A DNA stretch of 6,888 nucleotides from an uncultured Eubacteriales bacterium (GCA_902477055.1 CABSFY010000104.1:1-6888); one strand, 5' to 3'. Shown: positions 1-6,120, numbered from the stretch's first letter. Notes: generated by a model from the sequence alone, not told the origin. Made by a program: numbers and translations.

Positions 1-65
1 GTGCGCCTGCGGGCGCGGGGACCCTATCAGTCAGCTACGCTGACAGCTTCCCCAGCGGGGAAGCC
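1..65 (-). repeat. Two-hairpin intergenic repeat, copy 1
   Basis: Read on the minus strand, this is a hairpin with arms GCTTCCCC/GGGGAAGC (57-64 and 46-53), then a hairpin GTCAGC-gta-GCTGAC (39-44 and 30-35), then TGATAGGG and a GC-rich 3' module. Bases 1-32 match 4921-4952 at 31 of 32 positions, and the GC-rich module recurs inverted at 6218-6239, so this is a dispersed repeat. It begins 19 nt after the lipoprotein stop codon, in the direction of transcription, where it could act as a 3'-end hairpin. It has no T-tract, so I do not call it an intrinsic terminator. The copy may continue beyond the window edge. Confidence 0.8.
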
Positions 66-83
66 GAGGCGATGCGGGGGGGG

Positions 84-503
84 TTAGGAGGTGCGGAGGA
101 AGTGGGATTCGCCTTCGGCATCGGTGAGGTACAGCTCGCGGCCGTCGATGCGGTAGTCGAAGGTTTGGGTGTACGGCTCGGCCGCGCCGCCGGTAATCTC
201 GCAGTACAGCGTATGCCCGCCGACGGTGAAGGTGCCGGTGAGGGTCTGCGTCTGCGTGTCACGATAGACGGCATATGCGCTGAACGTTCCGTTGTCGTTA
301 AACGTGAAGGTTTCCGTCATGTCAAGCTCGCCGCTACTTGCGCTCGACCACGTTCCGACCAGCTCAGCCGGGATGCTGTCGGCCGCAACGGTCAGCGCTG
401 CGGTGGGGGCTTCCGTTGGGGCCTCCGTGGGCGCATCGGACGCGCAGCCAGCGCAGCAGAGTACCGGAACGAGAAGAAATAACGCGATGAATTTTCGCTT
501 CAC
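84..503 (-). CDS. Small secreted lipoprotein with lipocalin-like domain
   Basis: Predicted 139-residue lipoprotein. Residues 1-19 form a signal peptide (basic MKRK, then a hydrophobic core FIALFLLVPVL), and Cys20 in the context CAGC is the likely lipidated residue. The -3 position is Cys rather than the usual Leu, so the lipobox is slightly atypical. Residues 24-35 are a short PTEA-type repeat linker. From about residue 46 a beta-rich domain starts with a GTW motif (50-52) and has alternating strands (TETFTFNDNGTF), as in small lipocalin-like domains of clostridial lipoproteins; the ligand is unknown. The start is GTG at 501-503, preceded by GGAGGG with a 7-nt spacer. It overlaps the thioesterase stop by 4 nt (GTGA), so translation is probably coupled. 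Membrane anchoring is inferred and no specific function can be assigned. Confidence 0.85.
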   Translation of the reverse strand: MKRKFIALFLLVPVLCCAGCASDAPTEAPTEAPTAALTVAADSIPAELVGTWSSASSGELDMTETFTFNDNGTFSAYAVYRDTQTQTLTGTFTVGGHTLYCEITGGAAEPYTQTFDYRIDGRELYLTDAEGESHFLRTS

Positions 504-1168
504 GTATCATCCCTCCAAAGCCGCAGGCGGAAGCTCACCTCGCCGGTTTCCTTCACGCCGCGCACGAAAAAGCCCGGCGCGGTTTCCAGTTGCAGAGTTT
601 CTCCGGCGAAGCACTCCCGGTCAAATTGCACATCCAGCGCATTGCAGCCCGCCGGGGCGAGGCGCTCGCTGTGGCGGATGTAGTTGACGTTGTTCAGATG
701 GCCGTTGCTGTCGATCTCGGCAGGCAGGACCGTCCACTGTGCGGCCGGGGTCAGCGCGTCCGGCAGGACCAGCCGCTTCGGCTGCTCCGTCCGCTCCGGC
801 TCCGGCGTGGGCAGCGACCACAGGCAATCGATGTGCTTTAAGTTGACGATTCGCCGCTTTTCCGCGTCGACGAGCGCCCACAGCTGCACGGCCGTTCCGA
901 CGGCCTCGTCGCCGTCGAAAATCGTATGGTCGCGGATGCTGGCCGTCGCCGTCGGCCGGCGCAGGAAGGTTTCGATGTGCGCCGCGTGCTCCGGCAGGCG
1001 CGAGAGCCGTACGCTGCACCGCACGAGCATCCAAAGACAGCCGTAATCGCGCAGCATCCGGTCGTGATCGATGTGCAGCACCTCGCTATGCCCGATCGCC
1101 GCCGTTTGCAGCGCCGCGACGGCATCCGACATCGAGCGAATCGGCGCAGTTGAAACAGAAAAAATCAT
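500..1168 (-). CDS. Acyl-ACP thioesterase (FatA/FatB type)
   Basis: Predicted 222-residue cytosolic thioesterase that would hydrolyse acyl-ACP to free fatty acid and ACP, ending or adjusting fatty-acid synthesis. It has the double hotdog layout: N-terminal domain at about residues 1-120 (SEVLHIDHDRMLRDYG at 28-43) and C-terminal domain at about 145-222. The second domain carries the signature DSNGHLNNVNYI (153-164), with Asp153, Asn155 and His157 matching the D-x-N-x-H catalytic set of plant and bacterial acyl-ACP thioesterases. Glu185-Cys186 match the EC pair further on. Length is normal to slightly short for bacterial members. The ATG at 1166-1168 has GGAGG upstream with a 7-nt spacer, and a promoter lies 25 nt further up. 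It is the first gene of a two-gene operon with the lipoprotein. Chain-length preference cannot be read from the sequence. Confidence 0.93.
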   Translation of the reverse strand: MIFSVSTAPIRSMSDAVAALQTAAIGHSEVLHIDHDRMLRDYGCLWMLVRCSVRLSRLPEHAAHIETFLRRPTATASIRDHTIFDGDEAVGTAVQLWALVDAEKRRIVNLKHIDCLWSLPTPEPERTEQPKRLVLPDALTPAAQWTVLPAEIDSNGHLNNVNYIRHSERLAPAGCNALDVQFDRECFAGETLQLETAPGFFVRGVKETGEVSFRLRLWRDDT

Positions 1169-1192
1169 ACAAATGCCTCCATGATTTTCCCT

Positions 1193-1221
1193 ATTCTACC
1201 ACGCCGCACCGCACAAATCAA
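1193..1221 (-). promoter_or_regulatory. SigA-type promoter for thioesterase-lipoprotein operon
   Basis: On the minus strand there is TTGATT (1221-1216, 4 of 6 to the -35 consensus), exactly 17 nt, then TAGAAT (1198-1193, 5 of 6 to the -10 consensus) preceded by TGG, which makes an extended -10. The predicted start falls near 1186, giving a leader of about 18 nt to the thioesterase ATG with its GGAGG site. The spacing and extended -10 make this the best promoter in the window. Confidence 0.72.
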
Positions 1222-1318
1222 TAGAAAATTCCGCAAAATCCCGTTTGCGCGGCGGGCTTGGGGAGGCCTGCCCTACGAATTGACCGAAAATCGGCAGATA
1301 TTGGCAGGACAGCGCACG

Positions 1319-1359
1319 GAAAGAAAAGAAGCAGCCTTGCCGGGTTGGCAAGGCTGCTT
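1319..1359 (-). terminator. Intrinsic terminator of the xdh operon
   Basis: A perfect 13-bp inverted repeat (arms 1329-1341 and 1347-1359, AAGCAGCCTTGCC and its complement) encloses a 5-nt loop. On the minus strand it is followed by CTTTTCTTTCC, a U-rich release tract. It lies 19 nt beyond the stop codon of the RnfB-like ferredoxin gene and separates that operon from the promoter at 1193-1221. The plus-strand side has no T-tract, so it is directional. Confidence 0.92.
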
Positions 1360-1378
1360 GCGTTATGCACGATAACGA

Positions 1379-1873
1379 TTAAATTCTGTGCGTCAGGACA
1401 CCGCGTTTGTCATGGATGACGCCGCGGGGGCAGACCATGGCGCAGGCACCGCAGGAGAGGCACTTGTCTGCGAAGATAAAGGCGCGGTTTTCCGAAACCT
1501 TGATCGCGCCGGCGGGGCAGATCTTTTCGCACAGGCCGCAGCCAATGCAGCTAACCTCGCACGCGTCCTTACACCGTGCGTCCTTGTTTGAGCAGAGCAC
1601 AACGATGGGGTTTGCCTCCAGCCGCAGGTGGATCACACGCTGCGGGCAGGCGAGATAGCACGCGCCGCAGCCGATGCACTTGCGCTCATCGACCTCGGCC
1701 ACGCCGTAGGAGCTGAGCGAGATGGCGCCGAAGCGGCAGGCATCGATGCACGCGCCGCAGCCCGTGCAGCCGTAGGAGCACAGATCGTAGCCCTCGGGGC
1801 TCTGGTTGGCGCGGCAGCCGCCGTTGCAGTGGACGCAGGCGACCTTGGAGGGGAATTTTTTCTTAACGATCAT
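1379..1873 (-). CDS. RnfB-like polyferredoxin (soluble 4Fe-4S protein)
   Basis: Predicted 164-residue electron carrier with 23 cysteines. Canonical CxxCxxCxxxC sets lie at 36-46, 66-76, 109-119 and 138-148, enough for four [4Fe-4S] clusters. Extra cysteines are at 13, 16, 20, 32, 94, 101 and 105. The order CNGGC (16-20), CSYGC (32-36), VVLCSNKD (91-98), CIGC (109-112) follows the Fe-S half of RnfB, the ferredoxin-facing subunit of the Rnf complex, but the RnfB membrane helix is absent and the protein is about half the usual length. The first set ends CRFGAI, with Arg where Pro is usual. There is no signal peptide. The ATG at 1871-1873 follows AAAGGAGG with an 8-nt spacer, 18 nt after the xdh stop, so the two genes are co-transcribed. 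I infer that it takes electrons from, or gives them to, the hydroxylase. It is not a complete RnfB, and no other rnf gene is present. Confidence 0.93.
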   Translation of the reverse strand: MIVKKKFPSKVACVHCNGGCRANQSPEGYDLCSYGCTGCGACIDACRFGAISLSSYGVAEVDERKCIGCGACYLACPQRVIHLRLEANPIVVLCSNKDARCKDACEVSCIGCGLCEKICPAGAIKVSENRAFIFADKCLSCGACAMVCPRGVIHDKRGVLTHRI

Positions 1874-1891
1874 GTCAACTGCCTCCTTTCA

Positions 1892-4468
1892 TCATTTCCG
1901 CTCATAGGGCGTACCGGCCAGCGGCAGGCTGTAGCGGCGCTCACCGTCGAGCTGATAATACGCCTCTGCGATGGCCGGAGCGGTCGGAATCGAGGTGATC
2001 TCGCCGATGCCGATGGCACCGCAGGCAACCTTCAGACCGGGCTTATCGAGCACCAACGCCTTGATCTCCGGCACCTGATGTGCGCGGAACAGGCCGAGCG
2101 TGCCGAATTTGGAGGTCGGTTTACAGTGCGCGTCGATCTGGTATTCCTCCGTCAGCGCAAAGCCCATCGACATGACGACGCCGCCCTCGATCTGGCCCTC
2201 ACAGGACAGGGGGTTGACGGCCTTGCCGACATCGTGCGCGGCGACCATTTTTTCCACTAGGCCGGTGTTCTTGTTCAGGATGCAAAGCTGTGTCGCGTAG
2301 CCGTAGGCGACGTGGGAAACGGGATTCGGCACGTTCGCGCCCAGCGGGTCGGTCTTTGCCAGGTATTCGCCGTAGAACTCCTGCCCCTTCAGGTCGGCCA
2401 GCGTCTTGCCTCCCTGCTTGGCCTCCATCAGCTTTTCACAGGCGCGGCGGCAGGCCTCGCCGGTGACGAGTGTCTGGCGGGAGCCGGAGGTGTCGCCGGA
2501 GTCGGGCGCGATCCACGTGTTGCTGCGCTCGTAGACGATATCATCGCGGTGCAGGTCGGTGTTGGAAACGATCATCTGTATCAGCACCGTGCCGAGGCCC
2601 TGGCCGATGCACGACGCGCCGGTGTAGATATGGAGCTTGCCGTCGTCCTCGACGATGAGCTTGCAGCGGCCCCAGTCGGGGATGCCGACACCGACGCCCG
2701 CGTTTTTCATCGCGCAGGCGAGGCCCACGGGCTTCCCGGCGGCGACGGCCTCGTCATAATAGGGCTTGATCGCCTCCAGCGTTTCGACAAGACCGGTCGA
2801 ATCGTCCACGATCTGACCGTTCGGCAGAACGCCCCACGGGCGGATGGCGTTGCGATAGCGAATTTCCCAGGGGCTGATGCCGATTTTTTCGGCCATCATG
2901 TTCAGCAGACTCTCCATCGCGAAGCAGGTCTGCGTTACGCCGAAGCCGCGGAAGGCGCCGGCGGGCGGGTTATTGGTATAGTAGGCCGTACCCTCAATCT
3001 CAAAATTTTCGTAGGCATACGGTCCGGCGGCGTGGGTGCAGGCGCGCTCCAGAACCGGTCCGCCGAGCGAGGCGAACGCGCCGGTATCGGAGCAGACCTT
3101 CGCCTTGACGCCGAGAATCTTGCCGTCGTTGTCGCAGCCGAGGGTGAAGTCCATCACGAAATGGTGACGCTTCGGATGGACGAGGATGGACTCGTCGCGG
3201 CTGAGCTTGACCTTGACCGGGCGGCCGGTGCAGTAGGTGATGAGCGCGGCGTGGTGCTGGACGGACATATCCTCCTTGCCGCCGAAGCCGCCGCCGACAA
3301 GGGCGTTTTGCACCTTGACCTTCTTCGTGCCAAGCAGCAGGGAGCATTCGTGCAGCGTCGTGTGCGAGGACTGGTCGGTCGTGATGAGCATGACCGTGCC
3401 GTCCTCCTCACGGTAGGCGACGCAGCATTCCGGCTCGAGGAACGCGTGCTCGGTCCACGGCGTTTCAAAATGCTCGGTGATGACGTGCGGGGCCTTGGCA
3501 ATCGCGCCCGCCGCATCGCCGCGGCTGACGTGCTTGTACGCCTGCACGTTCGTGGTTTCCTCGTCAAAGACCAGCGCGGTATCCGCCGCCGCTTCGTCGA
3601 TGTTATGGACGGCGGGCAGTACATCGTAAGTAATCTTGACCAGCTTCTTCGCCTTTTCCAACGTCGCCTGGTCCTCCGCAACGACGAGCGCGATTGCGTC
3701 GCCGAGGTAGTGCGTCAGGCCGCCGATGGGGATGAGCGTGTACTGGTCGTGCTTCAGGTGGCCGATCTTGTTCTCGCCGGGAATGTCCTCAGCGGTCAGG
3801 ACGGCGACGACACCCGGCAGCTTCAGCGCGGCGGACGGGTCGATGGCAACGATGCGCGCGCGGGCGTGCTTGCTGCGGACGGCGCCGCCATAGCACATTC
3901 CGTCCACATAGAAGTCGTCGGGGTACTTGCCGTAGCCCAGCACCTTTTCCTCGACATCGACGCGATGGACGCGCGAGCCGAGCTTCCAGTCCGTTTCGGA
4001 CGGCAGGGGGATTTTGCCGTCGCGCAGGATGCGGCCCGCCAGCCGGATGGCATCGATGATCTTGACGTAGCCGGTGCAGCGGCAATAGTTATTGCGGATG
4101 GCAAAGCGAATCTGCTCGTCGGTGGGGTCGGGAATCTTATCCAGCAGGCTCTTGGCGCACAGGACCATGCCCGGAATGCAGAAGCCGCACTGGACCGCAC
4201 CGGCCTCGCCGAACGCGTAGGTGTAGACTGCCTTTTCAAAGTCGCTCAGACCCTCGACGGTAAGGATGCTCTTGCCGTCGAGCCGCTCGGTGTCGGGAAT
4301 GCAGGCGCGGCACGGCTCACCGTCGATCAGCACGGTACACGCGCCGCAGGCACCCTCGCTGCACCCGTCCTTGGCCGAGGTGATGTGCATTTCGTCGCGC
4401 AGGAAGCGTAACAGCTTCTGCTTTTTGGTAGTCGTGACCTCCGTGCCGTTGAGGAAAAATGTTGCCAT
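1892..4468 (-). CDS. xdh: Xanthine dehydrogenase-type Mo hydroxylase, likely selenium-dependent family
   Basis: Predicted 858-residue cytosolic hydroxylase that inserts a water-derived oxygen into a purine-like substrate (for example xanthine to urate, or the reverse). Domains in order: plant-type [2Fe-2S] (C36, C41, C44, C56); helical [2Fe-2S] (C94, C97, C129, C131); then molybdopterin domains from about 165. Motifs include GGGFGGKE (392-399), HPKRHHF (431-437), AFRGFG (505-510), GQGLGT (622-627) and GIGE (820-823). Glu399, Arg434, Phe509 and Glu823 match bovine XDH Glu802, Arg880, Phe914 and Glu1261, which supports a purine-type substrate. No FAD domain is fused or nearby. The fused 2Fe-2S/Mo layout and length fit the family named selenium-dependent xanthine dehydrogenase; that assignment is from memory of the family, and selenium would sit in the cofactor, not as selenocysteine. 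I chose ATG 4466-4468 (AGAGAGG, 8-nt spacer) because the upstream 48 codons resemble no domain and cross the promoter. Confidence 0.93.
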   Translation of the reverse strand: MATFFLNGTEVTTTKKQKLLRFLRDEMHITSAKDGCSEGACGACTVLIDGEPCRACIPDTERLDGKSILTVEGLSDFEKAVYTYAFGEAGAVQCGFCIPGMVLCAKSLLDKIPDPTDEQIRFAIRNNYCRCTGYVKIIDAIRLAGRILRDGKIPLPSETDWKLGSRVHRVDVEEKVLGYGKYPDDFYVDGMCYGGAVRSKHARARIVAIDPSAALKLPGVVAVLTAEDIPGENKIGHLKHDQYTLIPIGGLTHYLGDAIALVVAEDQATLEKAKKLVKITYDVLPAVHNIDEAAADTALVFDEETTNVQAYKHVSRGDAAGAIAKAPHVITEHFETPWTEHAFLEPECCVAYREEDGTVMLITTDQSSHTTLHECSLLLGTKKVKVQNALVGGGFGGKEDMSVQHHAALITYCTGRPVKVKLSRDESILVHPKRHHFVMDFTLGCDNDGKILGVKAKVCSDTGAFASLGGPVLERACTHAAGPYAYENFEIEGTAYYTNNPPAGAFRGFGVTQTCFAMESLLNMMAEKIGISPWEIRYRNAIRPWGVLPNGQIVDDSTGLVETLEAIKPYYDEAVAAGKPVGLACAMKNAGVGVGIPDWGRCKLIVEDDGKLHIYTGASCIGQGLGTVLIQMIVSNTDLHRDDIVYERSNTWIAPDSGDTSGSRQTLVTGEACRRACEKLMEAKQGGKTLADLKGQEFYGEYLAKTDPLGANVPNPVSHVAYGYATQLCILNKNTGLVEKMVAAHDVGKAVNPLSCEGQIEGGVVMSMGFALTEEYQIDAHCKPTSKFGTLGLFRAHQVPEIKALVLDKPGLKVACGAIGIGEITSIPTAPAIAEAYYQLDGERRYSLPLAGTPYERK

Positions 4469-4487
4469 ATTGAGAACCTCTCTTTGC

Positions 4488-4508
4488 GTTTGTGCAGAAA
4501 ACACAAAC
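4488..4508 (-). promoter_or_regulatory. Leader hairpin before the xdh ribosome binding site
   Basis: Arms GTTTGTG (4488-4494) and CACAAAC (4502-4508) form a 7-bp hairpin with a 7-nt loop in the predicted xdh leader. It ends 4 nt upstream of the AGAGAGG ribosome binding site (4477-4483). It could affect translation or mRNA stability. No known riboswitch core, including the purine aptamer, was recognised in the ~73-nt leader. Confidence 0.4.
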
Positions 4509-4547
4509 AAGAATGGAAAAAACTGAACACTTTTGGACGATACTTGC

Positions 4548-4576
4548 ATTATACAATAAAACCATCTCACCTGCAA
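4548..4576 (-). promoter_or_regulatory. Promoter of the xdh operon
   Basis: The minus strand has a perfect TATAAT (4553-4548) preceded by TTG. A weak -35, TTGCAG (4576-4571, 3 of 6), sits at the ideal 17-nt distance. The predicted start is near 4541, giving a leader of about 73 nt. A palindrome (4560-4588) covers the spacer and the -35 box, so it could bind a regulator. The strong -10 with poor -35 would suit an activated or repressible promoter, but this is inference. Confidence 0.62.
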
Positions 4577-4597
4577 GGCGAGATGGTTATCTTTTTT
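4560..4597. terminator. Bidirectional terminator-like hairpin overlapping the xdh promoter
   Basis: Arms AACCATCTC (4560-4568) and GAGATGGTT (4580-4588) pair perfectly, with a further CCT/AGG inside. On the plus strand the hairpin is followed by ATCTTTTTT (4589-4597), a good intrinsic terminator tail. On the minus strand it is followed by TTTTATT. It could stop readthrough from spoIIP, or from antisense transcripts leaving xdh, or serve as an operator, because it covers the -35 and spacer of the xdh promoter. Confidence 0.65.
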
Positions 4598-4669
4598 CGA
4601 GAACAACGCCATTCCGCGCCGAAAATTACTCGATTTGCCGCATTATATTGCTCGCATCGAAAAATGTTC

Positions 4670-4684
4670 GCGTTCGTCGAACGC
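4670..4684. repeat. Short perfect palindrome in spacer
   Basis: GCGTTCG-t-CGAACGC is a 7-bp-arm palindrome with a single central base. It lies in the otherwise featureless stretch 4598-4709 between the xdh promoter and the first direct repeat. It may be a protein-binding site or part of the surrounding repeat debris. Nothing else was recognised in this stretch. Confidence 0.35.
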
Positions 4685-4709
4685 CGGCAAACACAGCACC
4701 GCTGACAGC

Positions 4710-4758
4710 ACTTCCGTTCTTTGCATAGGGACCGATGCCCTCATCGGCCCGTTGCAGG
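4710..4758. repeat. Direct repeat with CCGATG/CATCGG hairpin, copy A
   Basis: The last 27 bp (4732-4758) recur exactly at 4862-4888, and the block begins with ACTTCCGTT in both copies. The conserved core holds a 6-bp hairpin, CCGATG-ccct-CATCGG. It lies in a non-coding spacer and looks like an intergenic repeat unit. Confidence 0.8.
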
Positions 4759-4801
4759 AGCTATCGTCAACGCCGCACGCACTATCAAAATACGTTCGTA
4801 G

Positions 4802-4823
4802 GGCGGGGTGCCCTCACCCCGCC
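4802..4823. repeat. GC-rich hairpin repeat
   Basis: GGCGGGGTG (4802-4810) and CACCCCGCC (4815-4823) form a perfect 9-bp hairpin with a 4-nt loop. The stretch 4807-4825 recurs inverted at the right edge of the window (6870-6888) with one mismatch in 19, so it belongs to a dispersed family. No T-tract follows on either strand. Confidence 0.7.
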
Positions 4824-4838
4824 GCGAATTGCGTACCG

Positions 4839-4888
4839 ACTTCCGTTTCACGCCGTAGAGGCCGATGCCCTCATCGGCCCGTTGCAGG
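4839..4888. repeat. Direct repeat with CCGATG/CATCGG hairpin, copy B
   Basis: Second copy of the 4710-4758 unit in the same orientation, about 130 bp away. The 27-bp core (4862-4888) is identical, while the left part shares ACTTCCGTT and then diverges with a one-base length difference. The pair brackets the GC-rich hairpin at 4802-4823. Confidence 0.8.
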
Positions 4889-4920
4889 CACTTCGATTTT
4901 GCTGTAAACCGAATCGCAAC

Positions 4921-5016
4921 GTGCGCCTGCGGGCGCGGGGACCCGATCAGTCCCAGCTTGTCAAAAAAGCCCGTGAGGACTTTTTTGACAAGCTGAGCTT
5001 CCCCAGAGGGGAAGCC
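4921..5016 (-). repeat. Two-hairpin intergenic repeat, copy 2 (enlarged second hairpin)
   Basis: On the minus strand this reads: first hairpin GCTTCCCC/GGGGAAGC (5008-5015 and 4997-5004), then a perfect 16-bp hairpin (arms 4980-4995 and 4954-4969, containing six A-T pairs in a row, 10-nt loop), then GACTGATCGGG and the same GC-rich 3' module as copy 1. The 27-bp stretch 4916-4942 is repeated inverted at 6218-6244. It starts about 40 nt after the spoIIP stop in the direction of transcription, mirroring copy 1 after the lipoprotein gene, and may protect or end the spoIIP mRNA. Confidence 0.85.
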
Positions 5017-5056
5017 AAGACGCTTGCGGATACCGGAAAAACTGCTGCGGCGGGGG

Positions 5057-6055
5057 TTATTGTCCGCCTGCTGCTTGCAGCAGGGTGGCAAGCTCGGCGG
5101 CGAAGTAGTCGATCGAGCGAAGGGCCTGCTGGAGCGTATTGCCCGCCGCGCCGACCTCTAGGAGGATGGAATGCGCCGTTAAATGCTCATTGTACCGCTC
5201 CGAGCGCAGCGACATTTGCCGAAAACACCCCGGCGCGTCGCGTTCGCACAGCGCCTGAAGCTGGATTGCGAACGATAAATTTTCCCGCCAGTTCGGGTGC
5301 GTCAGCCCGGCGGTGTCCGTCCCCATGACCAGCAGCAGCCGTGCCGCGTCCTGTCCGTCCAGCGTCGTTGTGACGGCCAGCTCGCCGCCATTTTCGTCCG
5401 CGATCGCGTCACGGTGTACGTCGATCACCATCTGAATCGACGGATGGTCCGAAAGATATGCGGCAATGCCGTCTGCTGTGCGCTCATACGCGTCATAATA
5501 GCCTGCCGCATCATAGAGCGTTTCATCGTGTATCGTTTCGATTCCAAGCGCGTTGAGGCGGTCGGTCAGGGCCTGTCCGACGCGGACGACGTTAAACCTT
5601 GTGTCATTCGTGTGGTACGGCTCGTCTGTTGTGTAGTCGTCGCCGTCGGCACAGGTGTAAGCCTCGGTTGCGTGGGTATGTACGATCAGAACGAGCGGCC
5701 CGTCCGCCGTCAAATCGAAGGAAATCGGCTGCGTGATGAGCGCCGCCGGGTCGATGTCCGCGCCGGAATGGTTGGCGATGTCCACCAGCGCTGCATCCTC
5801 CGCCGAAAAACGCAGCAGCTTCGACGGCGTGCGATATTCCAGTGGCGGGAAGGTTGGCGAAACGGTCGGCGCGTCCAACGCCTCGCTCGACGCGGCCGCA
5901 GGATCTGCTTCGTCCGGCAGCAACCCCAGCCCCAAAAACAGCGCGACGGCCTGTCCGTCCCGCCCGCCGAGCATCATCGCCAGCCGCAGCGCCACCGCCG
6001 TCAGCAGCAGCGCAAAGCAGACGCCCCGCAGCGTCAGCCGCTCTTTGGTTTTCAT
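5057..6055 (-). CDS. spoIIP: Stage II sporulation protein P (SpoIIP)
   Basis: Predicted 332-residue membrane-anchored peptidoglycan hydrolase. With SpoIID and SpoIIM, SpoIIP drives septal thinning and engulfment in the mother cell, cutting stem peptides and cross-links as amidase and endopeptidase. Residues 11-30 form an N-terminal transmembrane segment, followed by a low-complexity linker (about 47-72) and the catalytic domain (about 118-328). Likely zinc-site or catalytic residues are in HTHATE (126-131: His126, His128, Glu131), DVHRD (212-216: His214) and LLEVG (298-302: Glu300), in the order typical of the family. Length is normal. The ATG at 6053-6055 has AGGAG with an 8-nt spacer. It stands alone here, not next to gpr as in several Bacillota. 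It implies a spore-forming host; spoIID and spoIIM are not in the window. Confidence 0.95.
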   Translation of the reverse strand: MKTKERLTLRGVCFALLLTAVALRLAMMLGGRDGQAVALFLGLGLLPDEADPAAASSEALDAPTVSPTFPPLEYRTPSKLLRFSAEDAALVDIANHSGADIDPAALITQPISFDLTADGPLVLIVHTHATEAYTCADGDDYTTDEPYHTNDTRFNVVRVGQALTDRLNALGIETIHDETLYDAAGYYDAYERTADGIAAYLSDHPSIQMVIDVHRDAIADENGGELAVTTTLDGQDAARLLLVMGTDTAGLTHPNWRENLSFAIQLQALCERDAPGCFRQMSLRSERYNEHLTAHSILLEVGAAGNTLQQALRSIDYFAAELATLLQAAGGQ

Positions 6056-6074
6056 GCGATCAACTCCTGCGGGA

Positions 6075-6103
6075 TATGTATGCGCGGGCGCAGAGAAATA
6101 GAA
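6075..6103 (-). promoter_or_regulatory. Candidate SigE promoter for spoIIP
   Basis: The minus strand has CATACATA (6082-6075), close to the SigE -10 consensus CATACANT, and TTCTATTT (6103-6096) 13 nt upstream as a poor -35. SigE control of spoIIP is established in Bacillus subtilis. The predicted start near 6068 would leave the AGGAG site at the very 5' end of the mRNA, which weakens the call. Confidence 0.4.
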
Positions 6104-6120
6104 CCGGGAGGGAGGAAAAT

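Noticed and set aside
2312..4411. 699-codon open frame on the plus strand
   Set aside because: It is wholly antisense to xdh, has no recognisable domain, and is explained by GC-rich third positions in the real gene. The same holds for the plus-strand frame at 1628-2260 over the ferredoxin gene.
4469..4541. Purine riboswitch in the xdh leader
   Set aside because: The ~73-nt leader shows only a small 7-bp hairpin and none of the conserved junction or loop bases of the purine aptamer.
4469..4612. Upstream ATG at 4612 extending xdh by 48 residues
   Set aside because: The extension crosses the predicted -10, the leader and the ribosome binding site and matches no part of the 2Fe-2S domain, which naturally begins MATFFLNG at 4468.
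4732..4888. Possible CRISPR array from the 27-bp repeats
   Set aside because: Only two copies, with a spacer of about 100 bp that itself contains other repeats, and no cas genes nearby.
4735..5328. 197-codon plus-strand frame over the spacer and the spoIIP 3' end
   Set aside because: It reads through intergenic repeats and antisense to spoIIP; no ribosome binding site or family resemblance.
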